Source: Casimicrobium huifangae (lineage in GTDB: Bacteria > Pseudomonadota > Gammaproteobacteria > Burkholderiales > Casimicrobiaceae). Taken from it: DNA of 64,000 bases. The translations under genes and the position numbers were made by a program. The notes under the pieces were generated by a model. It was not told where the DNA came from. It saw nothing but the letters and a program-made list of their open reading frames with translations, and searched no databases. Of this stretch, positions 39,367 through 48,447 are shown piece by piece; within the stretch, counting starts at the first letter, position 1; each line of letters begins with the position of its first letter. The stretch spans positions 3,518,436 to 3,582,435 of the forward strand of contig NZ_CP041352.1 in the NCBI RefSeq assembly GCF_009746125.1, in the 5' to 3' direction.

Positions 39367-39896
39367 TGCTGACCACGGCCAGCACCCTCAGTTTCTCGGA
39401 CGCAGCCGTCGCCTTGATGCGAGAGGACGACTTGCCCGAGGTGCTCGACATCGAGCGGCAATCCAACTCGCATCCGTGGACGGAACGCAACTTTCAGGAT
39501 GCGTTGACCTCCGGTTATCTGTGCCTGACCGCCCGCGAACATCGGCGCCTTTGTGGTTTTGCCGTCGCCCGACTGCTACTTGACGAGGCAGAGTTGTTAC
39601 TCATCGCAGTCACCCCGGCCGGCCGCCGGCAGGGAGTGGCGGCGCTGCTGTGGAACGATCTGGCGCATCGGCTCTACGCCAGTGGCGCCCGCACCGTGCA
39701 TCTGGAAGTGCGTGCCTCCAATCAGGGCGCACAGGCGTTCTACGCATCGCGCGGTTTTGTGCGGACCGGAATGCGTCGCAAGTATTACCCGAGTGGATCG
39801 CACGACGGCGAACGTGAGGATGCGTGGCTGATGCAGGTACCCCTGACACTGCGTGAGCCCGTACCGGGCAACCACGACAACGCGGAGGCGGCGTGA
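39366..39896 (+). CDS. rimI: Ribosomal protein S18 alanine N-acetyltransferase RimI
   Basis: A GNAT acetyltransferase of 176 residues. Motifs: DIERQSNSHPWTERNFQDAL, LLLIAVTPAGRRQGVAALLWNDL (acetyl-CoA loop) and LEVRASNQGAQAFYASRGFVRTGMRRKYYP. The tsaB-rimI neighbourhood is common in Proteobacteria. It overlaps the following glycosylase gene by four bases. Confidence 0.94.
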   Translation: MLTTASTLSFSDAAVALMREDDLPEVLDIERQSNSHPWTERNFQDALTSGYLCLTAREHRRLCGFAVARLLLDEAELLLIAVTPAGRRQGVAALLWNDLAHRLYASGARTVHLEVRASNQGAQAFYASRGFVRTGMRRKYYPSGSHDGEREDAWLMQVPLTLREPVPGNHDNAEAA

Positions 39897-40699
39897 ATTC
39901 GCGCGAAGTGATGCTGCGGGAAATCGGGCTCACGCCCATCTGGCAGGCGCGAGGTGTCCCTGGTGCCGTCGGCGACTCAACCGCGTCGAAGATCGCTGCG
40001 AGCGAGGCAGACATTGCAGTGACGATCGCTGAACCCGCGGTCACCGCCGTTGCCACCCCGGCGGCCGTGCCGGAAACGCCAAGTGCGGAGCTACCTGTCG
40101 ATGGCGCCCCCGGGCAACTGGCACACCACGATCGCGCGGCGACCATTGCCAATATGTCCTGGGACGAACTCACTGCCAGCATTGCCAAGTGCACCGCCTG
40201 CAAGCTGTGCAAGACAAGGACCCGCACGGTGCCGGGCGTCGGCGACCGCTCGCCATTGTGGATGGTGATCGGCGAAGCGCCCGGCGAGCAGGAGGACAAA
40301 CGCGGCGAACCCTTCGTCGGCAAGGCGGGGCAACTGCTTGACGCCATGCTTGCGGCCGTCGGCAAAAAGCGCGGCGATGGCGTCTACATCGCCAACGTGA
40401 TCAAGTGTCGCCCACCCGGCAATCGCAACCCCGAACCGGATGAAATTGCCGCCTGCGAGCCCTATCTGTGGCGGCAGATCGCACTGGCACAGCCAAAACT
40501 GCTGCTGGCGGCAGGAAAATTCTCGGGCCAGACTTTGCTGAATCGCGAAGACACGGTGGGCGCCATGCGCGCCAGTGGCGGCAACTACGAGTCGATCCCG
40601 GTGGTGGTGACCTACCACCCGTCCTACCTGCTGCGCACCCCCACCGAGAAGGCCAAGGCATGGGATGATCTGATGAAAGCCTGCACACTGGTGCCCTGA
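39893..40699 (+). CDS. Family 4 uracil-DNA glycosylase
   Basis: An iron-sulfur uracil-DNA glycosylase of 268 residues starting with GTG in the rimI stop. The first 95 residues are a variable Ala/Pro-rich extension. The catalytic part has CTACKLCKTRTRTVPG (two cluster Cys), VIGEAPGEQEDKRGEPFVGKAGQLLDAML, NVIKCRPPGNRNPEPDEIAACEPYL and the late motif TYHPSYLLRTP. It removes uracil from DNA. Confidence 0.94.
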   Translation: MNSREVMLREIGLTPIWQARGVPGAVGDSTASKIAASEADIAVTIAEPAVTAVATPAAVPETPSAELPVDGAPGQLAHHDRAATIANMSWDELTASIAKCTACKLCKTRTRTVPGVGDRSPLWMVIGEAPGEQEDKRGEPFVGKAGQLLDAMLAAVGKKRGDGVYIANVIKCRPPGNRNPEPDEIAACEPYLWRQIALAQPKLLLAAGKFSGQTLLNREDTVGAMRASGGNYESIPVVVTYHPSYLLRTPTEKAKAWDDLMKACTLVP

Positions 40700-40886
40700 G
40701 CCCGCCATCTGCAACGCCGCCTCCCCGCAGTCCATCGCTCATGGCGTCGTCCGGTGGCGTGCAACACCTCACCGTCACGTCCTTTTCAATGTCGCTTGAA
40801 AATCACCCGCGCAGCGGGCATATTGCGGGCATCGTCAAACTTGCGCTCTTCCATTCACGCTGTGGGCGCCAGCGGAGGAACCTCTG

Positions 40887-41513
40887 ATGAAACGAATTTT
40901 TCTCGCGTTTGCTGCCGTCATCGCTGCCGCCGGCCTCTCCGGCTGTGGCTACAACGATATGGCGCAGGGCGATCAGTCGATCAAGGCCGCATGGTCGGAA
41001 GTGCTCAACCAGTACCAGCGCCGCTCCGACCTGATCCCGAACCTGGTCAACACGGTGAAGGGTTACGCCGCACAGGAGCAGGACACGCTGACCAAGGTCG
41101 TGGAAGCGCGCGCCAAGGCTACGGGCATCCAGGCCACGCCGGAGCTGGTCAATGACCCGGTTGCGTTCAAGAACTTCATCGCCGCACAGGGCCAGCTCCA
41201 GGGCGCCCTGAGCCGCCTGCTCGCCGTAGCCGAAAACTACCCGAACCTCAAGAGTGACGCCCTGTTCCGCGATCTGACGGCACAGCTGGAAGGTACCGAG
41301 AATCGCATCACGGTAGCGCGCAATCGCTACATCAAGGCCATCCAGGGTTACAACAACTCGGTGGTATCGTTCCCGAGCAACCTGACCGCGATGGTGTTCG
41401 GCTTCAAGGAAAAGCCGCAGTTCACCGTGGAAAACGAAGCCGAGATCAAGACTGCTCCGAAGGTCGATTTCAACAAACCGGCACCTGCCGCGCCCGCTCC
41501 GGCCAAGCCGTAA
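40887..41513 (+). CDS. LemA family lipoprotein
   Basis: The protein has 208 residues. A lipoprotein signal with lipobox LSGCGY is followed by a coiled-coil LemA domain: DQSIKAAWSEVLNQYQRRSDLIPNLVNTVKGYAAQE and YPNLKSDALFRDLTAQLEGTENRI. An AGGA site precedes the ATG. It is followed by two TPM-domain genes, a common trio linked to envelope functions. Confidence 0.93.
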   Translation: MKRIFLAFAAVIAAAGLSGCGYNDMAQGDQSIKAAWSEVLNQYQRRSDLIPNLVNTVKGYAAQEQDTLTKVVEARAKATGIQATPELVNDPVAFKNFIAAQGQLQGALSRLLAVAENYPNLKSDALFRDLTAQLEGTENRITVARNRYIKAIQGYNNSVVSFPSNLTAMVFGFKEKPQFTVENEAEIKTAPKVDFNKPAPAAPAPAKP

Positions 41514-41525
41514 GCTCACGAATCG

Positions 41526-42575
41526 TTGGCCTCGCTGACCAGCGTGCCGATCGTCACGCCCCTGTCTGCGCACCCGCGCGCTGACGCTATCGCCACCGAC
41601 GCGCGCCGCCCTGCCACCCGGTGGCTTGTTGGTGTGCTGCTCTGGCTGTTCGCACTGTGTGCGGCCGGCGCGCAGGACCTCGCTGCGATACCACCGCTGT
41701 CGTCGCGGGTGACCGACGCCGCAGGCATTCTCGGTGCCTCCGCCAGGCAGGAACTGGAGGGCAAACTGGCCGCCTTTGAACAGGCCACCGGCGGCCAGCT
41801 TGCGGTGCTGATCGTGAAAACCGCCGAACCTGAAACGATCGACCAATACGGCATTCGCGTTGGCGACGCCTGGAAAATCGGCAAAAAAGGCAAGGACAAC
41901 GGCGCCATCCTCATCATTGCGATGAAGGAGAAAAAGCTGCGCATCGAAGTCGGCTACGGCTGGGAAGGTGCGCTGCCCGATGTCGAAGCCAAGCGCATCA
42001 TCCGCGAAGTCATCACACCGTACTTCAAGCAGGCGCAGTTCGCGCAAGGCATTGACGCCGGCATCGACAAGATCCAGCTCGCTGTGGCCAAGGAGAACAA
42101 GGCCGAAAGCAACACTGTCAACGACAAAGGGCAGTGGACGCAGAGCCACAACGCCACCAGGACCGACGCCACGGTCGAATCGCTAATGGGCATGGCGCCA
42201 GTGTTGCTCGGCGTCTTGGCGGTGCTCTCTTTCCTGCTGCCCTCATTGCTTGTCGGCGGTATCGCTGCCGTCGGCACCTTCTTTTTCACCAACTCCGCAC
42301 CCGCGGCCGGGGTCGCCGGCTTTATTGGTTTTGTCGTTGCCAACATCCTGCGCGGCATTTTCGGATCAATCCGCCGTTCCCCGTTGGGCGGGCGCCGCGT
42401 CTACGGTAATTCCGGCTGGGGCGGCGGCGGTTGGTCATCTGGCGGTGGTGGCTGGTCGTCAGGCGGCGGTGGCAGCAGTTGGGGAGGCGATGGCGGCAGC
42501 TTCGGCGGTGGTGGCGCCTCCGGTGGATGGGGCGATGGCGGCGGTGGCGGTGATAGCGGAGGCAGCAGCGAATGA
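41526..42575 (+). CDS. TPM-domain membrane protein (YgcG-like)
   Basis: About 349 residues. The start is uncertain: TTG at 41526 or GTG at 41544. A signal sequence ends near LCAAGAQD. The TPM domain follows (SSRVTDAAGILGASARQELEGKLAAFEQATGGQLAVLIVKT, then VGYGWEGALPDVEAKRII). Two membrane helices lie near 220-290, and the C-terminal 70 residues are a Gly/Ser/Trp-rich tail. The family has been linked to repair of membrane protein complexes in chloroplasts; its bacterial role is unsettled. Confidence 0.88.
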   Translation: MASLTSVPIVTPLSAHPRADAIATDARRPATRWLVGVLLWLFALCAAGAQDLAAIPPLSSRVTDAAGILGASARQELEGKLAAFEQATGGQLAVLIVKTAEPETIDQYGIRVGDAWKIGKKGKDNGAILIIAMKEKKLRIEVGYGWEGALPDVEAKRIIREVITPYFKQAQFAQGIDAGIDKIQLAVAKENKAESNTVNDKGQWTQSHNATRTDATVESLMGMAPVLLGVLAVLSFLLPSLLVGGIAAVGTFFFTNSAPAAGVAGFIGFVVANILRGIFGSIRRSPLGGRRVYGNSGWGGGGWSSGGGGWSSGGGGSSWGGDGGSFGGGGASGGWGDGGGGGDSGGSSE

Positions 42576-43060
42576 AGAATCGCCTTGTCGCGCACGCCTT
42601 GACAACTCGCCGCAACGTGCGACGTGCGCTGCCGAAAGCGAGCATGGACGCGCTGGAAAAGTCCATCGGCATGGCTGAGCGCGGATCGAGCGGACAAATC
42701 CGGCTGGTCGTCGAGGCCAACTGGCCACTGCTGCATGTGAAGCACGTCACGCCACGTTCTCGTGCGCTGGAATGGTTTTCCCAATTGCGGGTGTGGGACA
42801 CCGAGCACAACAACGGCGTGCTAATTTACCTGCTGTTCGCCGAACGTGACGTCGAGATCGTTGCCGACCGCGGTTTCAATACTCGCGTGAGTGCTGCGCA
42901 GTGGGAAGCCATTTGTCGCACCATGGAAGCGCGCTTTGGCAAAGGAGAATTCGAGGCAGGGCTCACCGAAGGCATCAACCTGATTGGTGATTTGCTGCGC
43001 GAACACTTCGCGGCTGACATGGGCGAGAACGAACAGCCTGATCGCCCGGTACTCGTCTGA
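42572..43060 (+). CDS. TPM-domain protein, short cytosolic form
   Basis: A 162-residue protein overlapping the previous stop by four bases. The TPM core is LEKSIGMAERGSSGQIRLVVEANWPLLH, HNNGVLIYLLFAERDVEIVADRGFNTRVSAAQWEAI and FEAGLTEGINLIGDLLREHF. There is no signal peptide or membrane helix. It forms an operon with the lemA-like and large TPM genes. Confidence 0.88.
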   Translation: MKNRLVAHALTTRRNVRRALPKASMDALEKSIGMAERGSSGQIRLVVEANWPLLHVKHVTPRSRALEWFSQLRVWDTEHNNGVLIYLLFAERDVEIVADRGFNTRVSAAQWEAICRTMEARFGKGEFEAGLTEGINLIGDLLREHFAADMGENEQPDRPVLV

Positions 43061-43075
43061 CCATTTGCCGCCGAC

Positions 43076-43753
43076 GTGACTCCTCGCATCGCATTGATCC
43101 ATGCGCTCGCCCACTCGGTGGCGCCAATCAATCAGGCTTTTGCTACGCAATGGCCGACAGCAGTGCTGATGAATCTGCTCGACGATTCGCTGTCGGCCGA
43201 TCTCGCGCGCAACGGTGGCGTGCTTGACGCCCATATGCACACCCGATTTGTCAACTTGACCGACTATGCGATCAGTACCGGCGCCAACGGTGTGCTTTTT
43301 ACCTGCTCCGCGTTCGGTCCCTGCATCGAGCAAGCGGCTGCACGACATGCATTGATACCTGTGCTGAAACCCAATGAAGCCATGATCGATGATGCCGTTG
43401 CCGCAGCGATTACAGCTGGTGGCAGCGCGGCCTGCATCGGGCTGATTGCGTCCTTCGCGCCAACCCTTTCCTCGATGCCGCCCGAGTTTCCAGACAACAT
43501 CCGGCTTGAATGTGAACTGGTGGAAGACGCGATGCTTGCGCTCGACCAGGGCGCGCTGGAATGGCATGACGACCTGGTCGCAGCCGCTGCAATCAGGCTC
43601 CGGGAGCGTGGCGCGCAGGTAATCGCCCTCGCCCAGTTCAGCATGGCCCGCGCCGCCGACGCAGTGGCGCACGCCACGGGATTGCCCGTACTCACCACAC
43701 CGTCCAGCGCGATACGCTTGCTGCAACGCCGGCTCATCGGCGACCAGAAATAA
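43076..43753 (+). CDS. Asp/Glu racemase-superfamily protein
   Basis: A 225-residue protein starting at GTG 43076. The fold has one active-site Cys in VLFTCSAFGPCIEQA. The second expected Cys region reads VIALAQFSMARAAD and carries no Cys, so activity may resemble arylmalonate decarboxylase or maleate isomerase relatives rather than a two-Cys racemase. It lies upstream of a Bug protein and a 2-hydroxyacid dehydrogenase, pointing to metabolism of an organic acid that is not identified. Confidence 0.8.
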   Translation: MTPRIALIHALAHSVAPINQAFATQWPTAVLMNLLDDSLSADLARNGGVLDAHMHTRFVNLTDYAISTGANGVLFTCSAFGPCIEQAAARHALIPVLKPNEAMIDDAVAAAITAGGSAACIGLIASFAPTLSSMPPEFPDNIRLECELVEDAMLALDQGALEWHDDLVAAAAIRLRERGAQVIALAQFSMARAADAVAHATGLPVLTTPSSAIRLLQRRLIGDQK

Positions 43754-43794
43754 TCAGCGTCTGCGGCGCACCTGTTTGCCGCGTAGGAGGAAAT

Positions 43795-44802
43795 GTGGTT
43801 CGCATCTCTGCTGCAAGCGCCAAGAGCGCTCGCCGTTTTGTTCATGGTCTCGCCTTGATCGCTGCGACCGCCGTGACCGCCGCTACAGCGCCCGTTCATG
43901 CCCAAAGCTGGCCTACGAAGCAACCGATCAAGCTGGTTGCGGTGTTTCCGCCCGGCGGCTCGGTGGATCAGGTCGCCCGCATCCTGGCGCAGCCGTTGCA
44001 AGCGCAGCTCGGGCAGACGGTCATTGTGGAGAACAAAGGGGGAGCCTCCGGTTCGATCGGCGCTGCCTTCGTCGCGCAAGCGCCCGCCGACGGCTACACC
44101 TGTGCAGTGGTATTCGACTCACATGCCGTCAATCCGGCGCTGATACCGAGCCTTCCCTTTGATACCAAAAAGGACCTTGCTGCCGTTTCTCTGATTGGCA
44201 CCGCCGCGATGACCATCGCGACGCCAGCGACCTCGGAATACAAAAGTTTCGCCGACGTTGCTACTGCGCTCAAGGCCGGCAAGCCAGTGAGCTACGGCAC
44301 CATTGGCAACGGCAGTCTCGGCCATCTGGCGATGACCCTGCTCGGCAAGCAAAATGGCCTCAATTGGCAGCACGTGCCGTACAAGGGCGGCGGGCCGATG
44401 ATGCAGGATGCCGTCGGTGGCCACGTGCCGCTGGTGATCGGTTCGGTGTTCGTGGTCAAGCCACACATCGACAGCGGTCGCGTGCGCGCGCTAGCGGTGA
44501 CCACGGCGAAGCGCAGCCCGGAGTTGCCAAACGTGCCCGCGCTCGCCGAGGTCGGTTACGGTCAGTTTGAAGCACCGGCCTGGTGGGCGGTGCTCGCGCC
44601 GGCGAAAACGCCACCGGAAATCGTTGCCCGCATGAACGCGGAGATCAGCAAGGCGCTGCAGAACCCCGACACCGCGAAGAAACTCGAAGCGCAGGGCATC
44701 AACCTGATTGGCGGCGCACCGGAAACCGCCCGCGTGTTTATCGAAAAGCAGATCGATATCTGGGGCAAGGTCGTGAAAGACTACGGTATCAAGGCAGATT
44801 GA
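43795..44802 (+). CDS. Bug/TctC-family periplasmic binding protein
   Basis: The protein has 335 residues. GTG at 43795 has AGGAGG five bases upstream. The signal peptide ends near APVHAQS. Family motifs: WPTKQPIKLVAVFPPGGSVDQVARILA, GQTVIVENKGGASGSIGAAFVAQAPADGYT and LNWQHVPYKGGGPMMQDAVGGHVPLVI. It probably captures a carboxylate for uptake; no TctA/TctB genes are adjacent. Confidence 0.92.
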   Translation: MVRISAASAKSARRFVHGLALIAATAVTAATAPVHAQSWPTKQPIKLVAVFPPGGSVDQVARILAQPLQAQLGQTVIVENKGGASGSIGAAFVAQAPADGYTCAVVFDSHAVNPALIPSLPFDTKKDLAAVSLIGTAAMTIATPATSEYKSFADVATALKAGKPVSYGTIGNGSLGHLAMTLLGKQNGLNWQHVPYKGGGPMMQDAVGGHVPLVIGSVFVVKPHIDSGRVRALAVTTAKRSPELPNVPALAEVGYGQFEAPAWWAVLAPAKTPPEIVARMNAEISKALQNPDTAKKLEAQGINLIGGAPETARVFIEKQIDIWGKVVKDYGIKAD

Positions 44803-44820
44803 TCAGAACCTCCTGTCCGC

Positions 44821-45795
44821 ATGAGCAGCAAACCCATCATCGTCGTGCTCGACGACTTCGAGCGCGTCGCGACAGAATTCGCCGACTGGAGCGACGTCCA
44901 CGCGCGCGCGGACGTACGCATCCATCGGGCCCCCTTGCGCGGCGACGCCCTGCTGCAGGCGCTCACACCGGCGGACGTGATCGTGTTGATGCGCGATCGC
45001 ACCGCGCTGCAGGCACCGTTGATTGCGCAGTTGCCCAACCTGAAACTGGTCGTGTTCACCGGCACCCGCAACGGCGCGCTCGATACCAAAGCGCTCGCCG
45101 CGCGCGGCATCTCGGTCGCGCATACCGGCTGGGGGCCGAACAAGGATGCCACCACCGAACTGACCTGGGCGCTGATCCTCGCCGCACAGAAGCGCCTGCT
45201 GACGCACGAGGCCGGGCTGCGTCGCGGCGACTGGCGGCCGCTGCCCTCCATGTTGCCGGTACTGCACGGGCAACGCATTGGTGTGGTGGGCCTCGGGGAG
45301 ATCGGCGGTCGCGTAGCGAACGTCGCCCGTGCGTTTGGCATGGAGGTGGTGACGTGGTCGCCAAACATGACCCCCGAACGCGCCGAGGCGAAAGGGGCTC
45401 GCGCGGTCGCCTTCGACGAACTGCTTGCCACCTCTCACATCATCACCACCCATTTGGTAATGGGCCCGGCCACGAAAGGCCTGTTCGGTGCGCCGCAATT
45501 CGCTGCGATGCGAACAGACGCGATCTTCGTCAACACCTCTCGCGCCGGGCTGATCGATGAGGCCGCACTGGTTGCGGCGCTGGCGAAGGGTCGTCCCGGC
45601 GTAGCGGCGCTCGACGTATTCAGCGAGGAGCCATTACCTGTGAGCCATCCGCTGCTCGATGCACCCAATGTGCTGCTCACACCGCACCTCGGCTTTGTCG
45701 CCGAACCGGTGTTCCGCCGCTTCTATGCCGATGCGGTGGAGACGGTCACGGCGTGGCTCGATGGCAAGCCGTTGCCACGCATACTGGCTACTTGA
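44821..45795 (+). CDS. D-2-hydroxyacid dehydrogenase
   Basis: An NAD-dependent dehydrogenase of 324 residues. The nucleotide-binding motif is GVVGLGEIGGRVANVA. The catalytic Arg is in VNTSRAGLID, the Glu in VFSEEPLP and the His in LTPHLGF. It forms a cluster with the racemase-like and Bug genes and ends eight bases into the convergent bufD gene. The substrate is not determined. Confidence 0.92.
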   Translation: MSSKPIIVVLDDFERVATEFADWSDVHARADVRIHRAPLRGDALLQALTPADVIVLMRDRTALQAPLIAQLPNLKLVVFTGTRNGALDTKALAARGISVAHTGWGPNKDATTELTWALILAAQKRLLTHEAGLRRGDWRPLPSMLPVLHGQRIGVVGLGEIGGRVANVARAFGMEVVTWSPNMTPERAEAKGARAVAFDELLATSHIITTHLVMGPATKGLFGAPQFAAMRTDAIFVNTSRAGLIDEAALVAALAKGRPGVAALDVFSEEPLPVSHPLLDAPNVLLTPHLGFVAEPVFRRFYADAVETVTAWLDGKPLPRILAT

Positions 45796-46288
45796 GCCGA
45801 AACCAGTTGTCGAGCGAGATCGTTCCGCCGCCGCGCGCGACCAGATAGAGCAGCGGTGCCGCCCACGACAAGTGCGTCGGCCACGCGTCCGGGTAGACCA
45901 GCGTCTGGATCACGGCGGTCATGCCGAGCAGTCCGAGCGCGGCCCAACGGGTGCCCAGGCCCAGAACAAGCAACAGTGGCAGCAGGTGTTCCGCATATGC
46001 CCCGGCATAAGCGGCGATTTCCGGCGGAACCAGTGGCAGCTTGTACTCATCGCGGAACAGCGCGATCGCATTGTCGGTGACGCTGAGCCAACCCTCCACC
46101 TTGGTGCGTCCGGATTGCCAGAACACCGCAGCGATGCCTGCACGCAGTAGCAATGCGATCAGCCACTCGGGGATCGCCTTGTCGAGCAAAGTGGCAGCAC
46201 GGTCCCACAGATGCACAGAGCCCGTACCGTTGGGCAGCTGCGACTGCGAACTGGTTTTGCTTGAGGATGCAATGGATTGAGTATTCAA
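45788..46288 (-). CDS. bufD: DoxX-family membrane protein BufD
   Basis: A 166-residue membrane protein of the DoxX family with about four helices: EWLIALLLRAGIAAVFWQSGRTKVEGW, then AYAEHLLPLLLVLGLGTRWAALGLLGMTAVIQTLVYP. It overlaps bufC by four bases. DoxX proteins accompany bufferin precursor and maturation genes in Caulobacter and related operons; the role there is not firmly established. Confidence 0.88.
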   Translation of the reverse strand: MNTQSIASSSKTSSQSQLPNGTGSVHLWDRAATLLDKAIPEWLIALLLRAGIAAVFWQSGRTKVEGWLSVTDNAIALFRDEYKLPLVPPEIAAYAGAYAEHLLPLLLVLGLGTRWAALGLLGMTAVIQTLVYPDAWPTHLSWAAPLLYLVARGGGTISLDNWFRLK

Positions 46289-47085
46289 GATGACTCCCCT
46301 GCGGGCGCTGCCGTGAGCGCGCCTTGATTTAACAGTTGATGAAATGCGCGCCCCGTAGTCTCGGCACCAAAGCGGCTAGCCGTCTGCTCAATCGCGTCTG
46401 CGATGCCAACGTCGGTAGTGAACGCTGCAACAAGCGCAACGGTGGCCTCGTCGCACACCGACCAAAAGACCGCGCCGTGCGGCCGTGTCAGCAGCGCGCC
46501 GGCGCCTTGCCATTCGATAGTGGACAGATCGTCCACACCGGAACGCGACGCACACCACAACTGCGCTGCCGGAGTGTCGGCAAACCAGAAGGCGCGCGTG
46601 GCCGGGTGCGGATAGATGCGCTCGCCGCTGCCTAACAACGCTTGCATGTTGGCAACGGTGAGGGCCGACGCGTCGGCCGCGCAATGTGCCTCGGTCCAGG
46701 CGCGATCCAGCGTGGCGATGGCCGGCAGATATGGCAAGTCGGCAGAGGCCTCCAGCGTGGCGAGAAAAGCATCGAAGCCAGCGCCATAGTCCAGCAAACA
46801 CGGGTTGGCTGGTGGCTGTTCATCGAGAAATCGGTGCGCAGCCGCAGCAAACCATTCGTCACCGACGAGCTGCACCACCGTCGGGTAGTTAGCCCGCAGC
46901 GCGTCCAGCGCGCCAAGGCGCACCGTGTTGCGGTACACGCGAAAAGCCGTTTGCTTCAGCGGTGCATCGTTTGCAGCCGTGCCACTGTCGTCACCATCGA
47001 GCGCCGCGATCATCGATGCGATGAACTGCGCATCAGCCGTCGCGTGCGAATTCGCGAGCGGTCGAACTGGTGCGGCACTCAGCAT
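46285..47085 (-). CDS. bufC: DUF2063 bufferin maturation partner BufC
   Basis: A 266-residue protein with an N-terminal DUF2063 domain: TAFRVYRNTVRLGALDALRANYPTVVQLVGDEWF, then LLDYGAGFDAFLATLEASADLPYLPAIATLDRAW. Proteins of this family partner a DUF692 enzyme in modifying the Cys of a precursor peptide. It overlaps bufB by seven bases and bufD by four. Confidence 0.9.
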   Translation of the reverse strand: MLSAAPVRPLANSHATADAQFIASMIAALDGDDSGTAANDAPLKQTAFRVYRNTVRLGALDALRANYPTVVQLVGDEWFAAAAHRFLDEQPPANPCLLDYGAGFDAFLATLEASADLPYLPAIATLDRAWTEAHCAADASALTVANMQALLGSGERIYPHPATRAFWFADTPAAQLWCASRSGVDDLSTIEWQGAGALLTRPHGAVFWSVCDEATVALVAAFTTDVGIADAIEQTASRFGAETTGRAFHQLLNQGALTAAPAGESS

Positions 47086-47978
47086 GTCACTGCCGCCTCG
47101 TTGGCCCGCAGCAAGTCGCTGGCGGCAACAGGTGCGGCTTCACGCAGGTGCCGGTGCGCCTTATCGCGCTCTGCCAGCAGTTCGTCGAACGACGGCAAAT
47201 TGCCATCGCGTTCGATCAGGGTCGGAATCGGACCGGTCACCGCGAGCACCTGGCGATGCAGCGCCCACACCGCTTCGCTGACCGGCTGGTCATGCGAATC
47301 GATCAGCAGCGACTCACCCAACTGCGGGTCCGCCGTGTAGCCGGCCAGATGAATTTCAGCAACCGACGCGAGCGGGTACGCTGCCAGATAGGCCGCTGGT
47401 TCGGTATGCAGGTTGCGTGCACTGATCCACACGTTGTTGAGATCAAGCAACAGCGCACACCCGGTGCGGGCTACAAGCTCGCGCAGAAAATCGGTTTCGC
47501 TGAACGAATGGCCAACGATGTCGACGTAGTGCGTCGGGTTCTCAATCGCCACGCGACGCCGGAGCAGCGACTGCATGCGGTCAATGCGATCGGCCACACG
47601 CTGCAAGGCGTCCTGCGTGCGCAGGAATGGCAGCAGATCGGGAAAGTAGCGCCCGTCGTGGACCGACCACGCCAAGTGCTCCGACACCAGTGCGGGTTCA
47701 AAGCGATTGACCAGTCGTTGCAGAGCCTTGAGATGCCCTTCATCGCGCGGTGTGACACCACCCGATGACAGGCCCACGCCATGCAGCGACAGCGGATGCT
47801 CACGACGGATGCGCTCCAGCCACTGCAGCCGCGGCCCACCGGCCACCATGTAATTCTCCGGGTGCACTTCGAACCACAAGCCCTCGCATGCGCCGGCGCG
47901 GGAGGAGAGCGCGTCGTCGTAGTACTCGGGTTTGAGCGAAAGGCCGGCAGTCAACATGGTGGCGGTGGACGGTGACAC
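47079..47978 (-). CDS. bufB: DUF692 (MNIO) iron oxidase BufB
   Basis: A TIM-barrel DUF692 enzyme of 299 residues, starting with GTG; an ATG seven codons in is also possible. Metal-ligand regions: GLWFEVHPENYMV, LSLHGVGLSS, SEHLAWSVHDG, IENPTHYVDI, LLDLNNVWISARN and EIHLAGYTAD. Multinuclear non-heme iron enzymes of this family install heterocycles from Cys in copper-binding peptides (methanobactin MbnB, oxazolin HvfB, bufferins). Its substrate is likely the BufA precursor encoded directly upstream. Confidence 0.93.
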   Translation of the reverse strand: MSPSTATMLTAGLSLKPEYYDDALSSRAGACEGLWFEVHPENYMVAGGPRLQWLERIRREHPLSLHGVGLSSGGVTPRDEGHLKALQRLVNRFEPALVSEHLAWSVHDGRYFPDLLPFLRTQDALQRVADRIDRMQSLLRRRVAIENPTHYVDIVGHSFSETDFLRELVARTGCALLLDLNNVWISARNLHTEPAAYLAAYPLASVAEIHLAGYTADPQLGESLLIDSHDQPVSEAVWALHRQVLAVTGPIPTLIERDGNLPSFDELLAERDKAHRHLREAAPVAASDLLRANEAAVTC

Positions 47979-47999
47979 GATGGATCGGCGCAGTCGTGA

Positions 48000-48284
48000 T
48001 TACTTGGACGCGACCGGCGTCAGCGAACCATTGCCCTTCGGCGTCTTGATCGTGGTGCAGGTACCCTTCGGCACAAACTTCCACGCGTTGCCCTGATAGT
48101 CAGTCTTGCTGGTGCCCGCGCAGGTGGTGCCGGGGCCGGCAGCGCAATCGTTCTTGCCCGCCATCGAAACGCCGTAGCACTTTTCCTTGTCCATATTGGC
48201 CTTGTCGTCGGCGTGGGCGACGGCAAACATCGTGGAGAGTGCAGCAGCGCCAATGGCGGAGAGGGCGATACGATGGGTGTTCAT
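48000..48284 (-). CDS. bufA: DUF2282 bufferin precursor BufA
   Basis: A 94-residue protein from ATG at 48284 with AGGAG upstream. The signal peptide ends near AVAHA. The mature part holds four Cys at 36, 47, 55 and 76 ([20 protein letters not shown], then TTCAGTS and [11 protein letters not shown]). The DUF2282 family contains the periplasmic copper-binding RiPP bufferins of Caulobacter. The gene order with DUF692, DUF2063 and DoxX is the same. An ECF-type promoter motif precedes it. Confidence 0.92.
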   Translation of the reverse strand: MNTHRIALSAIGAAALSTMFAVAHADDKANMDKEKCYGVSMAGKNDCAAGPGTTCAGTSKTDYQGNAWKFVPKGTCTTIKTPKGNGSLTPVASK

Positions 48285-48346
48285 GAGAGACTCCTGAGTG
48301 GATTTGGGATTTGAGTAACAGCGCAAACTTGCGTTGTGACCTCAAA

Positions 48347-48373
48347 TTCGTGGGCCGTGGCAGTTTGGTTACA
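48347..48373 (-). promoter_or_regulatory. ECF sigma promoter motif before bufA
   Basis: On the minus strand TGTAACC (48373-48367), 16 bases, then CGAA (48350-48347). From memory this is the GTAACC-N16-CGAA pattern given for SigF-controlled promoters in Caulobacter. The expected start site is about 55 bases before the bufA ATG. A looser copy, TGTAAC-N17-CGAA on the plus strand (48405-48431), faces the sigma factor gene but would leave almost no leader. Confidence 0.65.
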
Positions 48374-48447
48374 CAACCCTCTTAAAATTATTTTTTCGGC
48401 GGCCTGTAACTTTTCCGCCCCGCAACGCGAACTGGAAGGAAGCCCGA

